From Flavobacterium sp. Root420 (lineage in GTDB: Bacteria; Bacteroidota; Bacteroidia; Flavobacteriales; Flavobacteriaceae), in NCBI RefSeq assembly GCF_001427905.1, contig NZ_LMEF01000012.1, positions 359,367 to 423,366 of the forward strand: a DNA stretch of 64,000 bases, read 5' to 3'. The position numbers were made by a program, and so were the translations under genes. The notes below the pieces were generated by a model, which saw nothing but the letters and a program-made list of their open reading frames with translations, made no database searches and had not been told where the DNA came from. Below are positions 16,586 through 24,986 of the stretch, piece by piece (position 1 is the stretch's first letter; each line of letters starts with the position of its first letter).

Positions 16586-18073
16586 ATGGAAAACAATACA
16601 ATTACATTAGAACAAATACAAAATTTTGAAGGCAAGTACCCAAAACAATTGTGGTACTTGTTTTTGGTTGAAATGTGGGAGCGTTTTTGTTTCTACGGAA
16701 TGAGAGGTGTTTTGGCGTTTTTCATGGTTGATCAATTAGGTTTACTTGAAGGAAAAGCTAATCTTCAATACGGGGCTATTCAGGCTTTTGTTTATGCCTT
16801 TACTTTTATTGGTGGAATCTTTGCTGATAAAGTTTTAGGTTTTAAAAAATCATTACTTTTTGGAGGTATTATCATGATTTTGGGGAATTTGCTTATTGCT
16901 GCTTCACCTCATGACTTCTTTTATTATGGAATAACTTTATCGATTATAGGAACAGGTTTCTTTAAACCAAATGTTTCTTCAATGGTAGGTGAATTATACC
17001 ATGAAAGCGATGGACGCAGGGATGCGGGTTACGGGCTTTTTTATGCGGGAATCAATATTGGTGGCATGCTTGGAGGTGCAATTCCGATTTATTTAGGAAA
17101 AAATTATTCCTGGAGTTTATGTTTTCTTTCTTCGGCGGTTGTTATGATTATTGGAGTGGTTACATTTCTTTTAACCAAAAAACATTTGGCTCCAATTGGA
17201 AATTCTCCATTAGAAGGACAGACTCCTAAAAAGAGAAGAATGAACGAGATTGCAGTTTATCTAGGTTCAATAGTAGTAATTCCGTTTATTTATATCATGG
17301 TGATTAATTCTGATTATACAGATTATTTCATGTATACTATCGGGGTGATTGCACTAGGATATTTTTTCTTTGAATTATTAAGAATCAAGGAAAGAAAACA
17401 GCAATATAAATTATTAGCGGCTTTCATTTTTATCTTTGGGTATTTTATGTTTATGGCGATCTCTGAGCAATCGGGAGGATCTTTGTCCTTATTTGCAAAA
17501 GATAATTTATCAAACAAATTGTTGTTTTTTAATATTGATCCAAATGTGGTTAATAATAGTATTAATTCGCTGTATGTTATTATTTTTAGTCCTCTGGTTG
17601 GTATTTTATGGATTTTTCTCTACAAAAGAAAAATTGAGCCTAATACCGTAATCAAATTTGGACTTTCTTTTATATTATTGGCAGTTGGTTTCTTTATTTT
17701 TTACAGTGCCAGATTTTTTATTAATCCGGAAGGATTAAGTTCTTTAAATGTTTTTGCTTTAGGATACCTGATTTACACACTTGGAGAATTATGTATTGGC
17801 CCAATTGGAATGTCGGTAATTACTAAATTATCGCCTAAACGTTTGTTCGGAATGATGATGGGATTATGGTTTCTTTCAAGTGCTTTTGGTCAATTAGCGG
17901 CAGGAAAGTTAGGTTCAGAAATGTCAAATGCAAATACGGGAGCAACTTTAATGTCTAAACTTATTGCTTATACAGATGGGTATTATCAGTTGGCGCTTTA
18001 TTCGCTTATTGCGGGTATCGTTTTGATTGTAACTACGCCTTTAATTAAAAAATTAATGCAAGAAGTAAAATAG
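16586..18073 (+). CDS. Peptide MFS transporter (POT/PTR2 family), second copy
   Basis: 495 residues with the same signatures: VEMWERFCFYGMRGVLAFFM and FFKPNVSSMVGELYHES. It is a diverged paralogue of the upstream gene and shorter, mainly lacking the long C-terminal loop before the last helix. The start is 1 base after the previous stop, so it is translated in the same operon. Different peptide preference between the copies is likely but not visible. Confidence 0.92.
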   Translation: MENNTITLEQIQNFEGKYPKQLWYLFLVEMWERFCFYGMRGVLAFFMVDQLGLLEGKANLQYGAIQAFVYAFTFIGGIFADKVLGFKKSLLFGGIIMILGNLLIAASPHDFFYYGITLSIIGTGFFKPNVSSMVGELYHESDGRRDAGYGLFYAGINIGGMLGGAIPIYLGKNYSWSLCFLSSAVVMIIGVVTFLLTKKHLAPIGNSPLEGQTPKKRRMNEIAVYLGSIVVIPFIYIMVINSDYTDYFMYTIGVIALGYFFFELLRIKERKQQYKLLAAFIFIFGYFMFMAISEQSGGSLSLFAKDNLSNKLLFFNIDPNVVNNSINSLYVIIFSPLVGILWIFLYKRKIEPNTVIKFGLSFILLAVGFFIFYSARFFINPEGLSSLNVFALGYLIYTLGELCIGPIGMSVITKLSPKRLFGMMMGLWFLSSAFGQLAAGKLGSEMSNANTGATLMSKLIAYTDGYYQLALYSLIAGIVLIVTTPLIKKLMQEVK

Positions 18074-18081
18074 ACGGTATT

Positions 18082-18108
18082 TTGCAATGTATATTTTGTT
18101 TAAATTTG
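18082..18108 (+). promoter_or_regulatory. Promoter of the CXXC thioredoxin-fold gene
   Basis: TTG (18082-18084), 16 bases, TAAATTTG (18101-18108), an exact -7 box 17 bases before the ATG at 18126. Confidence 0.5.
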
Positions 18109-18125
18109 TAAAAAATTAGAGCAGT

Positions 18126-18596
18126 ATGAAAAAAATATTTTTGATTACCTTTTTTTTAACGGGTGTGTTTGCAATGCAATCACAAGAGTTAAAATGGTAT
18201 ACTGATGTAAAAGAAGCTATTACTGAGAGTAATAAAGTACATAAGCCAATGTTGATGTTTTTTACAGGAAGTGATTGGTGTGGATGGTGTATTCGTCTTC
18301 AGAATGAAGTTTTAAAAACGCCTGAATTTACAAAATGGGCTTCTGAAAACGTGGTTTTAGTTGAATTAGATTATCCAAGAAGAACACCTCAAACGCCTGA
18401 AATCAAAAATCAGAATAACGAATTACAACAAGCTTTTGGAATTCAGGGATTCCCTACTATCTATTTTACAAGCGCAGAAGCGAAAGACGGAAAGGTAAAC
18501 TTTAAAGGTCTTGGTCAAACAGGATATGTTGCCGGCGGACCTAGTGCATGGTTAGCAGTTGCTAATGGAATTGTTACTCAAAAAAGCACTAATTAG
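18126..18596 (+). CDS. Secreted thioredoxin-fold protein with WCGWC active site
   Basis: 156 residues with a signal peptide (cleavage near residue 18, FAMQSQ). The DUF255/thioredoxin_7-like core has MLMFFTGSDWCGWC (Cys52, Cys55), LQNEVLKTPEF, and QAFGIQGFPTIYF with the cis-Pro. It probably acts as a periplasmic disulfide oxidoreductase. It is followed by a terminator and by two shorter relatives on the same strand that lack the cysteines. Confidence 0.88.
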   Translation: MKKIFLITFFLTGVFAMQSQELKWYTDVKEAITESNKVHKPMLMFFTGSDWCGWCIRLQNEVLKTPEFTKWASENVVLVELDYPRRTPQTPEIKNQNNELQQAFGIQGFPTIYFTSAEAKDGKVNFKGLGQTGYVAGGPSAWLAVANGIVTQKSTN

Positions 18597-18623
18597 ATAA
18601 AATTAAATTAAAAAAATACTTTA

Positions 18624-18650
18624 AACCCTTATACTTTGTATAGGGGTTTT
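18624..18650 (+). terminator. Terminator of the CXXC thioredoxin-fold gene
   Basis: AAACCCTTATAC (18624-18635) pairs with GTATAGGGGTTT (18639-18650), one wobble, followed by T residues. Confidence 0.8.
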
Positions 18651-18755
18651 TTTTGTTTAGTAAGAAAAGGTATCCTTAATTTTGAGACATATTGTTGATT
18701 TGTTATTTTAACGTAATTAAAAAAACACATTATGTATTTTTTATATTAATTAAAA

Positions 18756-18785
18756 TTGGAAAATTAAAATATTATGTTAATTTCG
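18756..18785 (+). promoter_or_regulatory. Promoter of first CXXC-less thioredoxin relative
   Basis: TTG (18756-18758), 19 bases, TAATTTCG (18778-18785), one mismatch from consensus. The layout is repeated at 19478-19507 before the next paralogue. Confidence 0.55.
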
Positions 18786-18815
18786 TCTCACTAATCTAAC
18801 CAAAACCAAAATCAT

Positions 18816-19268
18816 ATGACCAAAAAATTACTTATCCTACTATTTTTTTTAGGTTCATTTTTTACGCATGCTCAGAATCTAGTTTGGAGAACTAATATGA
18901 CTGACGCAATTGCTATCAGTAATGAACAAAGAAAACCAATGTTAATTTTATTTACTGCCTCAGGTGTAGGGGAAAATCTTCAAAATGAAATATTTAAAAC
19001 GCCCGACTTTGCGGTATGGTCGCGCGATAATGTCATTTTAGTAAAACTTGATTTGTCTGATTCAGCTGCATCTGATGGTGATAAGGAACAAAACATAAAA
19101 CTTAAAAATGCTTTTGGAGTTGAAGAGCTACCTGAAGTATGTTTTGCACTGGCATCCATCCGAAAAAACAAAACTACCTTTAGTGCTTTAGGGAAAATTG
19201 CCTATAAGCCCGGTGGAGCAAAAGCGTGGATTGCAGAATCAAACGCACTATTGCATCCGAGTGAATAG
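18816..19268 (+). CDS. Secreted thioredoxin-fold protein lacking CXXC, copy A
   Basis: 150 residues, signal peptide LILLFFLGSFFTHAQN. It aligns along its length with the gene at 18126 (PMLILFTASG, LQNEIFKTPDF, AFGVEELPEVCFAL), but the WCGWC segment is replaced by SGVGEN with three residues missing. The only Cys after the signal is in the PEVCF strand, near the cis-Pro. Redox catalysis is therefore unlikely; a binding or structural role is inferred. Its own promoter and terminator make it a separate unit. Confidence 0.8.
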   Translation: MTKKLLILLFFLGSFFTHAQNLVWRTNMTDAIAISNEQRKPMLILFTASGVGENLQNEIFKTPDFAVWSRDNVILVKLDLSDSAASDGDKEQNIKLKNAFGVEELPEVCFALASIRKNKTTFSALGKIAYKPGGAKAWIAESNALLHPSE

Positions 19269-19304
19269 TATGCTTTGAATTAAGTCGCATAATTTAATCT
19301 CTAG

Positions 19305-19335
19305 AATCTCCTTTTGCCTGATGTAAAAGGGGATT
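19305..19335 (+). terminator. Terminator of CXXC-less copy A
   Basis: AATCTCCTTTT pairs with AAAAGGGGATT around a short loop, followed by eight T. The rest of 19336-19477 is AT-rich without a visible feature. Confidence 0.75.
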
Positions 19336-19477
19336 TTTTTTATGAAATAGATTGTAATTGTTACAAAGAGTTTTGTAATTTATTGCATGATTTTTTTTCA
19401 TTTCCTTAAAAATTTGATGTTTTATTAATAAATTTCGTTTTTTTGTATTTTTATTAACTTTTTTGTCTAAATAACAC

Positions 19478-19507
19478 TTGTTTGATAGAGATATTATATT
19501 AATTTAG
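19478..19507 (+). promoter_or_regulatory. Promoter of second CXXC-less thioredoxin relative
   Basis: TTG (19478-19480), 19 bases, TAATTTAG (19500-19507). Spacing, -7 box and the following GTC match the promoter of copy A, so the promoter was probably duplicated with the gene. Confidence 0.5.
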
Positions 19508-19538
19508 TCGCGTAAACCTACTTAAAACCCAAATTATT

Positions 19539-19988
19539 ATGATCAAAAAATTACTTATCTTACTGTTTTTTTTAGGTACATTTCTTACGCATGCACAAAA
19601 CTTAGTTTGGAAAACGACTATGACGGATGCTGTTGCTGCAGGTATGGAACAAAAAAAACCGCTCCTGATATATTTTACAATTGAAGGTGCACCACAAAAA
19701 ATTCAAACTGAAATATTTAATACTCCAGATTTTGCAGTTTGGTCGCGAGAAAATGTTATTTTAGTAAAGCTTGATTTGTCAGATCCTAAGATTTCAGATG
19801 CAGAAAGGGAACAAAATGTTAAATTAAAAAGCGCATTTGGTGTAGATGAATTACCTGAGGTTTGTTTTACCATAGGTTCTGTCAGAAAGGAGAAAACTAC
19901 TTTCAATTTATTAGGCAAGCTTCCATATAGACCTGGAGGAGCAATTCCGTGGCTAAAGCAGTCTAATCTGATTTTGAATCCGGAATAA
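19539..19988 (+). CDS. Secreted thioredoxin-fold protein lacking CXXC, copy B
   Basis: 149 residues, close paralogue of copy A (shared LILLFFLG signal, LVWKTTMTDAV, TPDFAVWSRENVILVKLDLSD, FGVDELPEVCF). The active-site segment reads IEGAPQK, again with no CXXC and the same deletion. Nucleotide similarity to copy A extends upstream into the promoter, which supports a recent local duplication. The shared loss of the cysteines suggests it happened before the copies split. Confidence 0.8.
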   Translation: MIKKLLILLFFLGTFLTHAQNLVWKTTMTDAVAAGMEQKKPLLIYFTIEGAPQKIQTEIFNTPDFAVWSRENVILVKLDLSDPKISDAEREQNVKLKSAFGVDELPEVCFTIGSVRKEKTTFNLLGKLPYRPGGAIPWLKQSNLILNPE

Positions 19989-19994
19989 TATTTT

Positions 19995-20423
19995 TCAATT
20001 TAATTTGTAGAATCCCTTTTCATTTGTAGAGTGAAAAGGGATTCTTTTTTTATGACAAGAACTTTTCCAGTATTTTTGAAGTGAATACGAATTGGAGCCA
20101 TCCGCAATAACTATTTTTGGATGTAAGTCTTTTAAAACACGATCGAGGTTTATTTTTGGAGAGGCTGTCAACAATAGAATGTCTGGTTTAATTCTATTTT
20201 CAGAGATGCCAGAGCTATCTATTATCAATATCTTTCTTCCATTAAAAAACAAGACGTTTTTGATTTTATTTATTGATTTTAAAACCCCGAAGTTTGCAAC
20301 TAAATAAGCGTCCAAAACGTTATTTTTTGATTCTTTTCCTGAAAGAACATCACTTGTAAAAAGTGAGATGTCTTTACCAATTCTTTCAGTGATGACTGTT
20401 TTTTTTCTTTGCGTTGTAAACAA
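19995..20423 (-). CDS. C-terminal part of ComEC in a different frame (frameshifted)
   Basis: Up to 142 residues if read from a TTG at 20423, but TVITERIGKDISLFTSDVL onward reads as the natural continuation of the comEC gene at 20386-22032. The two frames meet in a run of eight A (minus strand, 20406-20399). Removing one A would give one protein of about 678 residues, the usual size for flavobacterial ComEC. The product is probably not made separately. Its 3' end overlaps the hairpin at 20009-20045. Confidence 0.75.
   Translation of the reverse strand: MFTTQRKKTVITERIGKDISLFTSDVLSGKESKNNVLDAYLVANFGVLKSINKIKNVLFFNGRKILIIDSSGISENRIKPDILLLTASPKINLDRVLKDLHPKIVIADGSNSYSLQKYWKSSCHKKRIPFHSTNEKGFYKLN
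20009..20045 (+). terminator. Terminator of CXXC-less copy B, inside the comEC 3' end
   Basis: Perfect 14-bp stem AGAATCCCTTTTCA / TGAAAAGGGATTCT followed by seven T on the plus strand. It lies within the last codons of the convergent comEC frame. Confidence 0.85.
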
Positions 20424-22032
20424 TTAATTCTTGCTTGCTTTCGATTTCTTTTTTGGTTTGAATAAATGAAACCTGAATCATAATTATTGTGACAAGGACG
20501 ATAATAAGTTTATTATGAGAAGGTTTTTTAAACAAAATAATGGCTGCAATTAAAAACAAGTAAAAAGAAATTAAATGGTAGGAATTAAAACTAATATTTT
20601 TGATTACAAATGATTCGAAGGAAGCTACATAATGTATAATTTGATTTAAAACATAAATGCTTTTTTCAAAAATCTGAATTAGAATCAAAGGGCAGCTTGT
20701 GAATGCAGAAATGAGCATAACTACAATGCCAACTATCATTATAAAGGATAGCACTGGTAGAATTAGAATATTGGTTACAAAAAAAAGTGCCGGAAACTGA
20801 TAAAAGTAATAAAGGCAAATTGGGAATGTCCCAATTTGAGCTGCGAATGAAACAGTTAATCCTTCCCAGATATATTTAACGATTTTGTTTTTAGGAAGCC
20901 AAATGTTTTTTAATAATGGCTGTAACCAGAGTATCGAAAATAATGCGATATAACTTAATTGGAATCCGACGTCAAACAAAAAATAAGGTTCGAAAAGTAA
21001 AATTAGTAAAATGGAGACTAATAAGGTATGGTAAGTATTGCTTTTTCTATGCAAATGATTTCCAATAGCTAAAAATGAAAACATTACTACTGATCGCAAA
21101 ACGGGTGGCGAGAGCCCTGAAATAATTGCAAAAAGGGCTAGTGAAATTAAAATTGTAACTAATTTTATAAAAGAACCTTTCTTAGTGTTAGGGATTGGTT
21201 TGAGAATAAATAATATAAATAACATTATGAAACCAACATGTAATCCTGAAACAGACAAAACGTGAGTTGCGCCTGAATATTGATAATCCTGAATAATATC
21301 TGAAGAAATTTCTTGCTGTTGACCGAGGATTAATGCAAGTGCAACATTCATTTCTGAATTATTAAATTTAGCTTTTTCAAGATTGTGAATTATCCTTGTA
21401 TTTAAACGAGAAGCATAAAACCAGATGTCTTTTTTGATTTTTTTGTTGACGTCAATTTCTACTTTTGAAGTATAGATTTGAGCATATATTTGTTTATTGG
21501 CAAGATATTGAGCGTAATCAAATTGATTTGGGTTTTTAGGTGAATTGGTATGTTGAAGGATGGTTTTAGTTCTGATGTTATTTCCAATAACGAAATAATT
21601 TTTGAAACTGTCTTTTGCTATGTTTACTATGATTCTGCCGGAATAATATTTGTTATCGATGCTATTTATAAGGGCAATGTAACGATCATTATAAGTATTA
21701 CTTTTTAGTTTTTCGCGCAATGTAATGTCAATACAATGCTGACTTTCGAATGCATTTTTAAAATGTGTATAATTGGAGTTTTGAAAAGAATCGGTGTTAA
21801 TTGATAATGCAATTATGCCAATACAAAATGAAGTGTAACAAGTACTTAAACCGAAGAATAGATTCAGTTTTTTATTCTTTTTTGACAAGAGATAAAAAGT
21901 TGAAAGAAACACTAAGCCAATAAAAAGATATAGTACTGAAATTGTAATTGAAGGTAGCCAATAATACGCGGCCACAATACCAAAAACGAAGCTAAAGGTT
22001 ATTTTAGCCAATGGAAAATCTAATACTTTCAT
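20386..22032 (-). CDS. comEC: ComEC/Rec2 family DNA-uptake channel, main part (ends early by frameshift)
   Basis: 548 residues. N-terminal helices and DUF4131-like domain (1-200) precede the competence domain, with ALILGQQQEISSDIIQDYQ and ATHVLSVSGLHVGF, and about ten membrane helices in all. ComEC carries single-stranded DNA across the inner membrane. The frame stops after AKKKNSHH just past an A8 run; the expected C-terminus lies in another frame (19995-20423). The lost part has only the reduced tail usual in these proteins, not a clear metallo-beta-lactamase domain. It closes the surE-lpxB gene cluster. Confidence 0.88.
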   Translation of the reverse strand: MKVLDFPLAKITFSFVFGIVAAYYWLPSITISVLYLFIGLVFLSTFYLLSKKNKKLNLFFGLSTCYTSFCIGIIALSINTDSFQNSNYTHFKNAFESQHCIDITLREKLKSNTYNDRYIALINSIDNKYYSGRIIVNIAKDSFKNYFVIGNNIRTKTILQHTNSPKNPNQFDYAQYLANKQIYAQIYTSKVEIDVNKKIKKDIWFYASRLNTRIIHNLEKAKFNNSEMNVALALILGQQQEISSDIIQDYQYSGATHVLSVSGLHVGFIMLFILFILKPIPNTKKGSFIKLVTILISLALFAIISGLSPPVLRSVVMFSFLAIGNHLHRKSNTYHTLLVSILLILLFEPYFLFDVGFQLSYIALFSILWLQPLLKNIWLPKNKIVKYIWEGLTVSFAAQIGTFPICLYYFYQFPALFFVTNILILPVLSFIMIVGIVVMLISAFTSCPLILIQIFEKSIYVLNQIIHYVASFESFVIKNISFNSYHLISFYLFLIAAIILFKKPSHNKLIIVLVTIIMIQVSFIQTKKEIESKQELIVYNAKKKNSHH

Positions 22033-22084
22033 GGCTTAAAAGTATTAAAAAATTGTAAGAAAAATAATATTATTTAAATAATAT

Positions 22085-22570
22085 TTATTCGACGACTCTG
22101 TTAATCTGAGCAAAAGAATTTTTGTAATAAAGTTCTTTTGTAGAAGAAATGATAACTCCTTTTGAAGTGGAGGAGTGCACAAATTTTATCTCATCAGATT
22201 TAATTTCCGTGATTAATCCAACGTGATTAATTTGTTTGCTTTTATTGGTTTTAAAGAAGATTAAATCGCCTTTTTGAGCATCGTCAATATTAATTGTTTT
22301 TCCAATTTTAGATTGCTCATAGGAGCTACGAGGTAATTTTATATTCTCAGATTCGAAAGTGGTGAATACTAATCCTGAGCAATCAAAACCGCTTTTTGTG
22401 GTTCCACCCGCTTTGTATTTTACTCCAATATTATCAGTTGCATTTTCAACTAAATGATTGACAATATATTTATTTTCCCGTTTAGTATCTCTATTGTTTA
22501 CCGCAGTAGAAGTTGATTTACAAGAAGTAAAAACAATAGAGAGAAGAAGAAAAATCAGTATTTTTTTCAA
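22085..22570 (-). CDS. NlpC/P60 (C40) family cell-wall peptidase, lipoprotein
   Basis: 161 residues. Lipobox FTSC with Cys17; catalytic Cys64 in GFDCSGLV, His116 in INHVGLI, and His132 in FVHSSTS as third residue. The family cuts D-Glu-diaminopimelate bonds in peptidoglycan stems. As a lipoprotein it is likely envelope-anchored. It lies 13 bases after lpxB in the same transcription unit. Confidence 0.9.
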   Translation of the reverse strand: MKKILIFLLLSIVFTSCKSTSTAVNNRDTKRENKYIVNHLVENATDNIGVKYKAGGTTKSGFDCSGLVFTTFESENIKLPRSSYEQSKIGKTINIDDAQKGDLIFFKTNKSKQINHVGLITEIKSDEIKFVHSSTSKGVIISSTKELYYKNSFAQINRVVE

Positions 22571-22583
22571 AACAATAAATCTT

Positions 22584-23702
22584 TTAATGTTGCTTTAAAT
22601 CAGCTACAATTAGTTTTGCGGTTTTCTTACTGGCACCAACCCCTCCTAATTTTTGTTCCAAAATATCATAATTTTTAAGTAGTTTTTCTCGATAATGCGG
22701 TTCAAGTAATTTTTGAAGTTCTTCTTTAATTCGTTTGGTGTTGCAGTCAGCCTGAATTAATTCGGTTACAACCTCTTGGTCCATAATTAAATTGACAAGC
22801 GAAATGTATTTCAGTGTAATAATTCGTTTTGCAATTTGATACGAAACAGTGCTTCCCTTATAACAAACTACTTCTGGAACTTTAAAAAGAGCTGTTTCTA
22901 ATGTTGCTGTTCCGGATGTTACTAACGCTGCTGTTGAGGAGCGTAATAAATCGTAAGTTTTATTCGAGACAAATTTGATGTTTTTATTGCTGATAAATTG
23001 CTGATAAAAATCGTATTCCTGGCTTGGAGCACCTGCAATTACAAATTCATATTCCTGAAAATCATCAACAACACTTAGCATTACGCTTAGCATTTTTGTG
23101 ATTTCCTGCTTACGGCTTCCCGGTAAAACAGCAATAATTGGTTTTTCTCCCAATTGATGTTCTTTTCTAAAAACAGTTTCATCAAAAGAAGGTTGATTCT
23201 GAATCGCATCAATCAACGGATGTCCCACAAAATCTACCGGAAAATGATGTTTGTCTTCATAAAAGCTTTTTTCGAAAGGTAAAATCACATACATTTTATC
23301 GACATCTTGTTTGATGGCTTTAATTCTGTTTTCTTTCCAGGCCCAGATTTGAGGTGAAATATAATAATGTGTTTTGTAGTTCAGTTCTTTAGCCCATTTT
23401 GCAATACGCATGTTAAAACCAGGATAATCAATAAATATGATAACGTCAGGTTTGAACTCCAAAATATCTTTTTTACAAAAAGTAATATTGCTTAAAATAG
23501 TTTTCAAATTAAAAACCACTTCAATAAAACCCATAAATGCCAGTTCACGATAGTGTTTTACTAAAGTTCCGCCAGTTTTTTGCATTAAATCACCGCCCCA
23601 AAATCTAATGTCAGCCTGAGAATCTTCCTCATATAACGCTTTCATTAAATTGGAACCATGTAAATCTCCGGAAGCTTCACCAGCAATGATGTAATATTTC
23701 AT
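22584..23702 (-). CDS. lpxB: Lipid-A-disaccharide synthase
   Basis: 372 residues of the GT19 family: MKYYIIAGEASGDLHGSNLM at the start, FIDYPGFNMRIAKW, YYISPQIWAWKENR, FEKSFYEDKHHFPVDFVGHPL, and LPGSRKQEITKML. It joins UDP-diacylglucosamine and lipid X to make lipid A disaccharide at the inner membrane. The start at 23702 is set by the family motif; a -7 box at 23722-23729 just before it rules out the in-frame ATG at 23765. Confidence 0.95.
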   Translation of the reverse strand: MKYYIIAGEASGDLHGSNLMKALYEEDSQADIRFWGGDLMQKTGGTLVKHYRELAFMGFIEVVFNLKTILSNITFCKKDILEFKPDVIIFIDYPGFNMRIAKWAKELNYKTHYYISPQIWAWKENRIKAIKQDVDKMYVILPFEKSFYEDKHHFPVDFVGHPLIDAIQNQPSFDETVFRKEHQLGEKPIIAVLPGSRKQEITKMLSVMLSVVDDFQEYEFVIAGAPSQEYDFYQQFISNKNIKFVSNKTYDLLRSSTAALVTSGTATLETALFKVPEVVCYKGSTVSYQIAKRIITLKYISLVNLIMDQEVVTELIQADCNTKRIKEELQKLLEPHYREKLLKNYDILEQKLGGVGASKKTAKLIVADLKQH

Positions 23703-23721
23703 ATGATTTTTTTTTGCAGTG

Positions 23722-23729
23722 CAAAGATA
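23722..23729 (-). promoter_or_regulatory. -7 box before lpxB
   Basis: TATCTTTG on the minus strand, exact consensus, 19 bases before the lpxB start. No well-spaced TTG; lpxB may also be read from the surE promoter. Confidence 0.45.
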
Positions 23730-23733
23730 AGAT

Positions 23734-24006
23734 TTAAATAAACAAAGTTGAAATTGCCAAAACAATCACAGCTAAAACAACGCCTCGTGCCATTAATTCT
23801 TTGTCTCTTTTTAATAAAATTAAAAATACAGCCAGGTCTAAAAGAGTACCCAGAGTAATTATTTTTCCTAAATAGCCATAATGTTTAATGGTCTCAATTC
23901 CTGATGAAAGATCAAAAGTGGTAAAGAACGTGATAAACAAATAACTGCCAAGAAGCGCTGTAAAAATTCCGATAATAAAACCAATAAGAATGTCTTTTTT
24001 ATTCAT
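23734..24006 (-). CDS. Small membrane protein between surE and lpxB
   Basis: 90 residues with three hydrophobic segments (about 6-28, 42-64, 72-88), otherwise featureless. It overlaps the surE stop by 8 bases, so it is translationally coupled to surE. I do not recognise a family; its conserved-looking place in a lipid A gene cluster is the only hint. Confidence 0.7.
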   Translation of the reverse strand: MNKKDILIGFIIGIFTALLGSYLFITFFTTFDLSSGIETIKHYGYLGKIITLGTLLDLAVFLILLKRDKELMARGVVLAVIVLAISTLFI

Positions 24007-24778
24007 TTAATTTCCAGGTATTAAGTTGTTGCATAGTATGATGTGCTGTTAAATCAAATTGTACGGGAACGACTGAAATGTATCCATTTTCCAAAGCCCA
24101 TTCATCAGTGTCTTCGCCTTTATCTTCGTTTGTGAATTTTCCTGTAAGCCAGTAATAATCTTTTCCGTAAGGGGTTTGGCGTTTGTCAAATTTTTGAGCA
24201 TAATAGGCTTTCGCCTGACGGCAAATTTTTATTCCCTTAATTTCTTTTTCCTTTAATTTCGGAAAATTAACATTTAAAACCACTCCGGCGGGAAGTTTAT
24301 TGGCAAGGGTTTCGAGTGTGATTTTTTTGACAAATGATTTAACGGGCTCAAAATCGGCATTCCAGTCAAAATCTAATAAAGAAAAACCAATTGCCTGAAT
24401 GCCTTCAATTCCTGCCTCAACTGCGGCACTCATCGTTCCCGAATAAATGACGTTTATAGAAGAATTTGAACCGTGATTGATTCCTGACACACACAAATCA
24501 GGTTTCCTGTGCAGGATTTCATTTACTGCCAGTTTCACACAATCTACAGGTGTTCCGGAACAGCTATATTCGGTAATAACGGCATTTTCTTTTGAAATTT
24601 TATCCAGAAATAAAGTATTGTTGATGGTAATGGCATGTCCCATTGCGCTTTGAGGTTTGTCAGGGGCAACGACGATTACATCGCCAATAGTTTCCATCAC
24701 GCTGATCAAAGTTCTGATTCCGGGTGCTAAAATTCCGTCGTCATTAGTAACTAATATTAAAGGTTTTTCATTTTTCAT
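23999..24778 (-). CDS. surE: 5'/3'-nucleotidase SurE
   Basis: 259 residues. ILVTNDDGILAPGI (metal-binding Asp13-Asp14), APDKPQSAMGHAIT, SGTPVDCVKLAV and SGINHGSNSS are the SurE signatures. The enzyme is a metal-dependent nucleoside monophosphatase in the cytoplasm. First gene of the surE - membrane protein - lpxB - C40 - comEC cluster. Confidence 0.95.
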   Translation of the reverse strand: MKNEKPLILVTNDDGILAPGIRTLISVMETIGDVIVVAPDKPQSAMGHAITINNTLFLDKISKENAVITEYSCSGTPVDCVKLAVNEILHRKPDLCVSGINHGSNSSINVIYSGTMSAAVEAGIEGIQAIGFSLLDFDWNADFEPVKSFVKKITLETLANKLPAGVVLNVNFPKLKEKEIKGIKICRQAKAYYAQKFDKRQTPYGKDYYWLTGKFTNEDKGEDTDEWALENGYISVVPVQFDLTAHHTMQQLNTWKLNE

Positions 24779-24823
24779 GCCGGGATTTCATTTTTGATTT
24801 GTCAAAATTAAAGCTTGTTAAAG

Positions 24824-24831
24824 CAAATGTA
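24824..24831 (-). promoter_or_regulatory. -7 box of the surE operon
   Basis: TACATTTG on the minus strand, exact TANNTTTG, 46 bases before the surE ATG; no TTG at standard spacing. Confidence 0.4.
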
Positions 24832-24895
24832 GTAACAGATTTCGGTAGATTACTAACAAATAAATAAAAATTGTCAACTAAATTAAAGAACGTTT

Positions 24896-24923
24896 TTGTA
24901 CATCAAACATTTTTATATCTTTA
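24896..24923 (+). promoter_or_regulatory. Promoter of the tail-specific protease gene
   Basis: TTG (24896-24898), 17 bases, TATCTTTA (24916-24923), one mismatch in the last -7 base, 63 bases before the first ATG. Confidence 0.45.
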
Positions 24924-24986
24924 ACAAAAAATTATAGTGAACTTGGCTGTCTTGGCATAGTTTTTACCGTAACTTAGATTAAAAAA

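Noticed and set aside
20399..20406. Programmed -1 frameshift in comEC
   Set aside because: A -1 slip leads into the third frame; a +1 shift or loss of one A is needed, so a classic -1 heptamer does not explain it.
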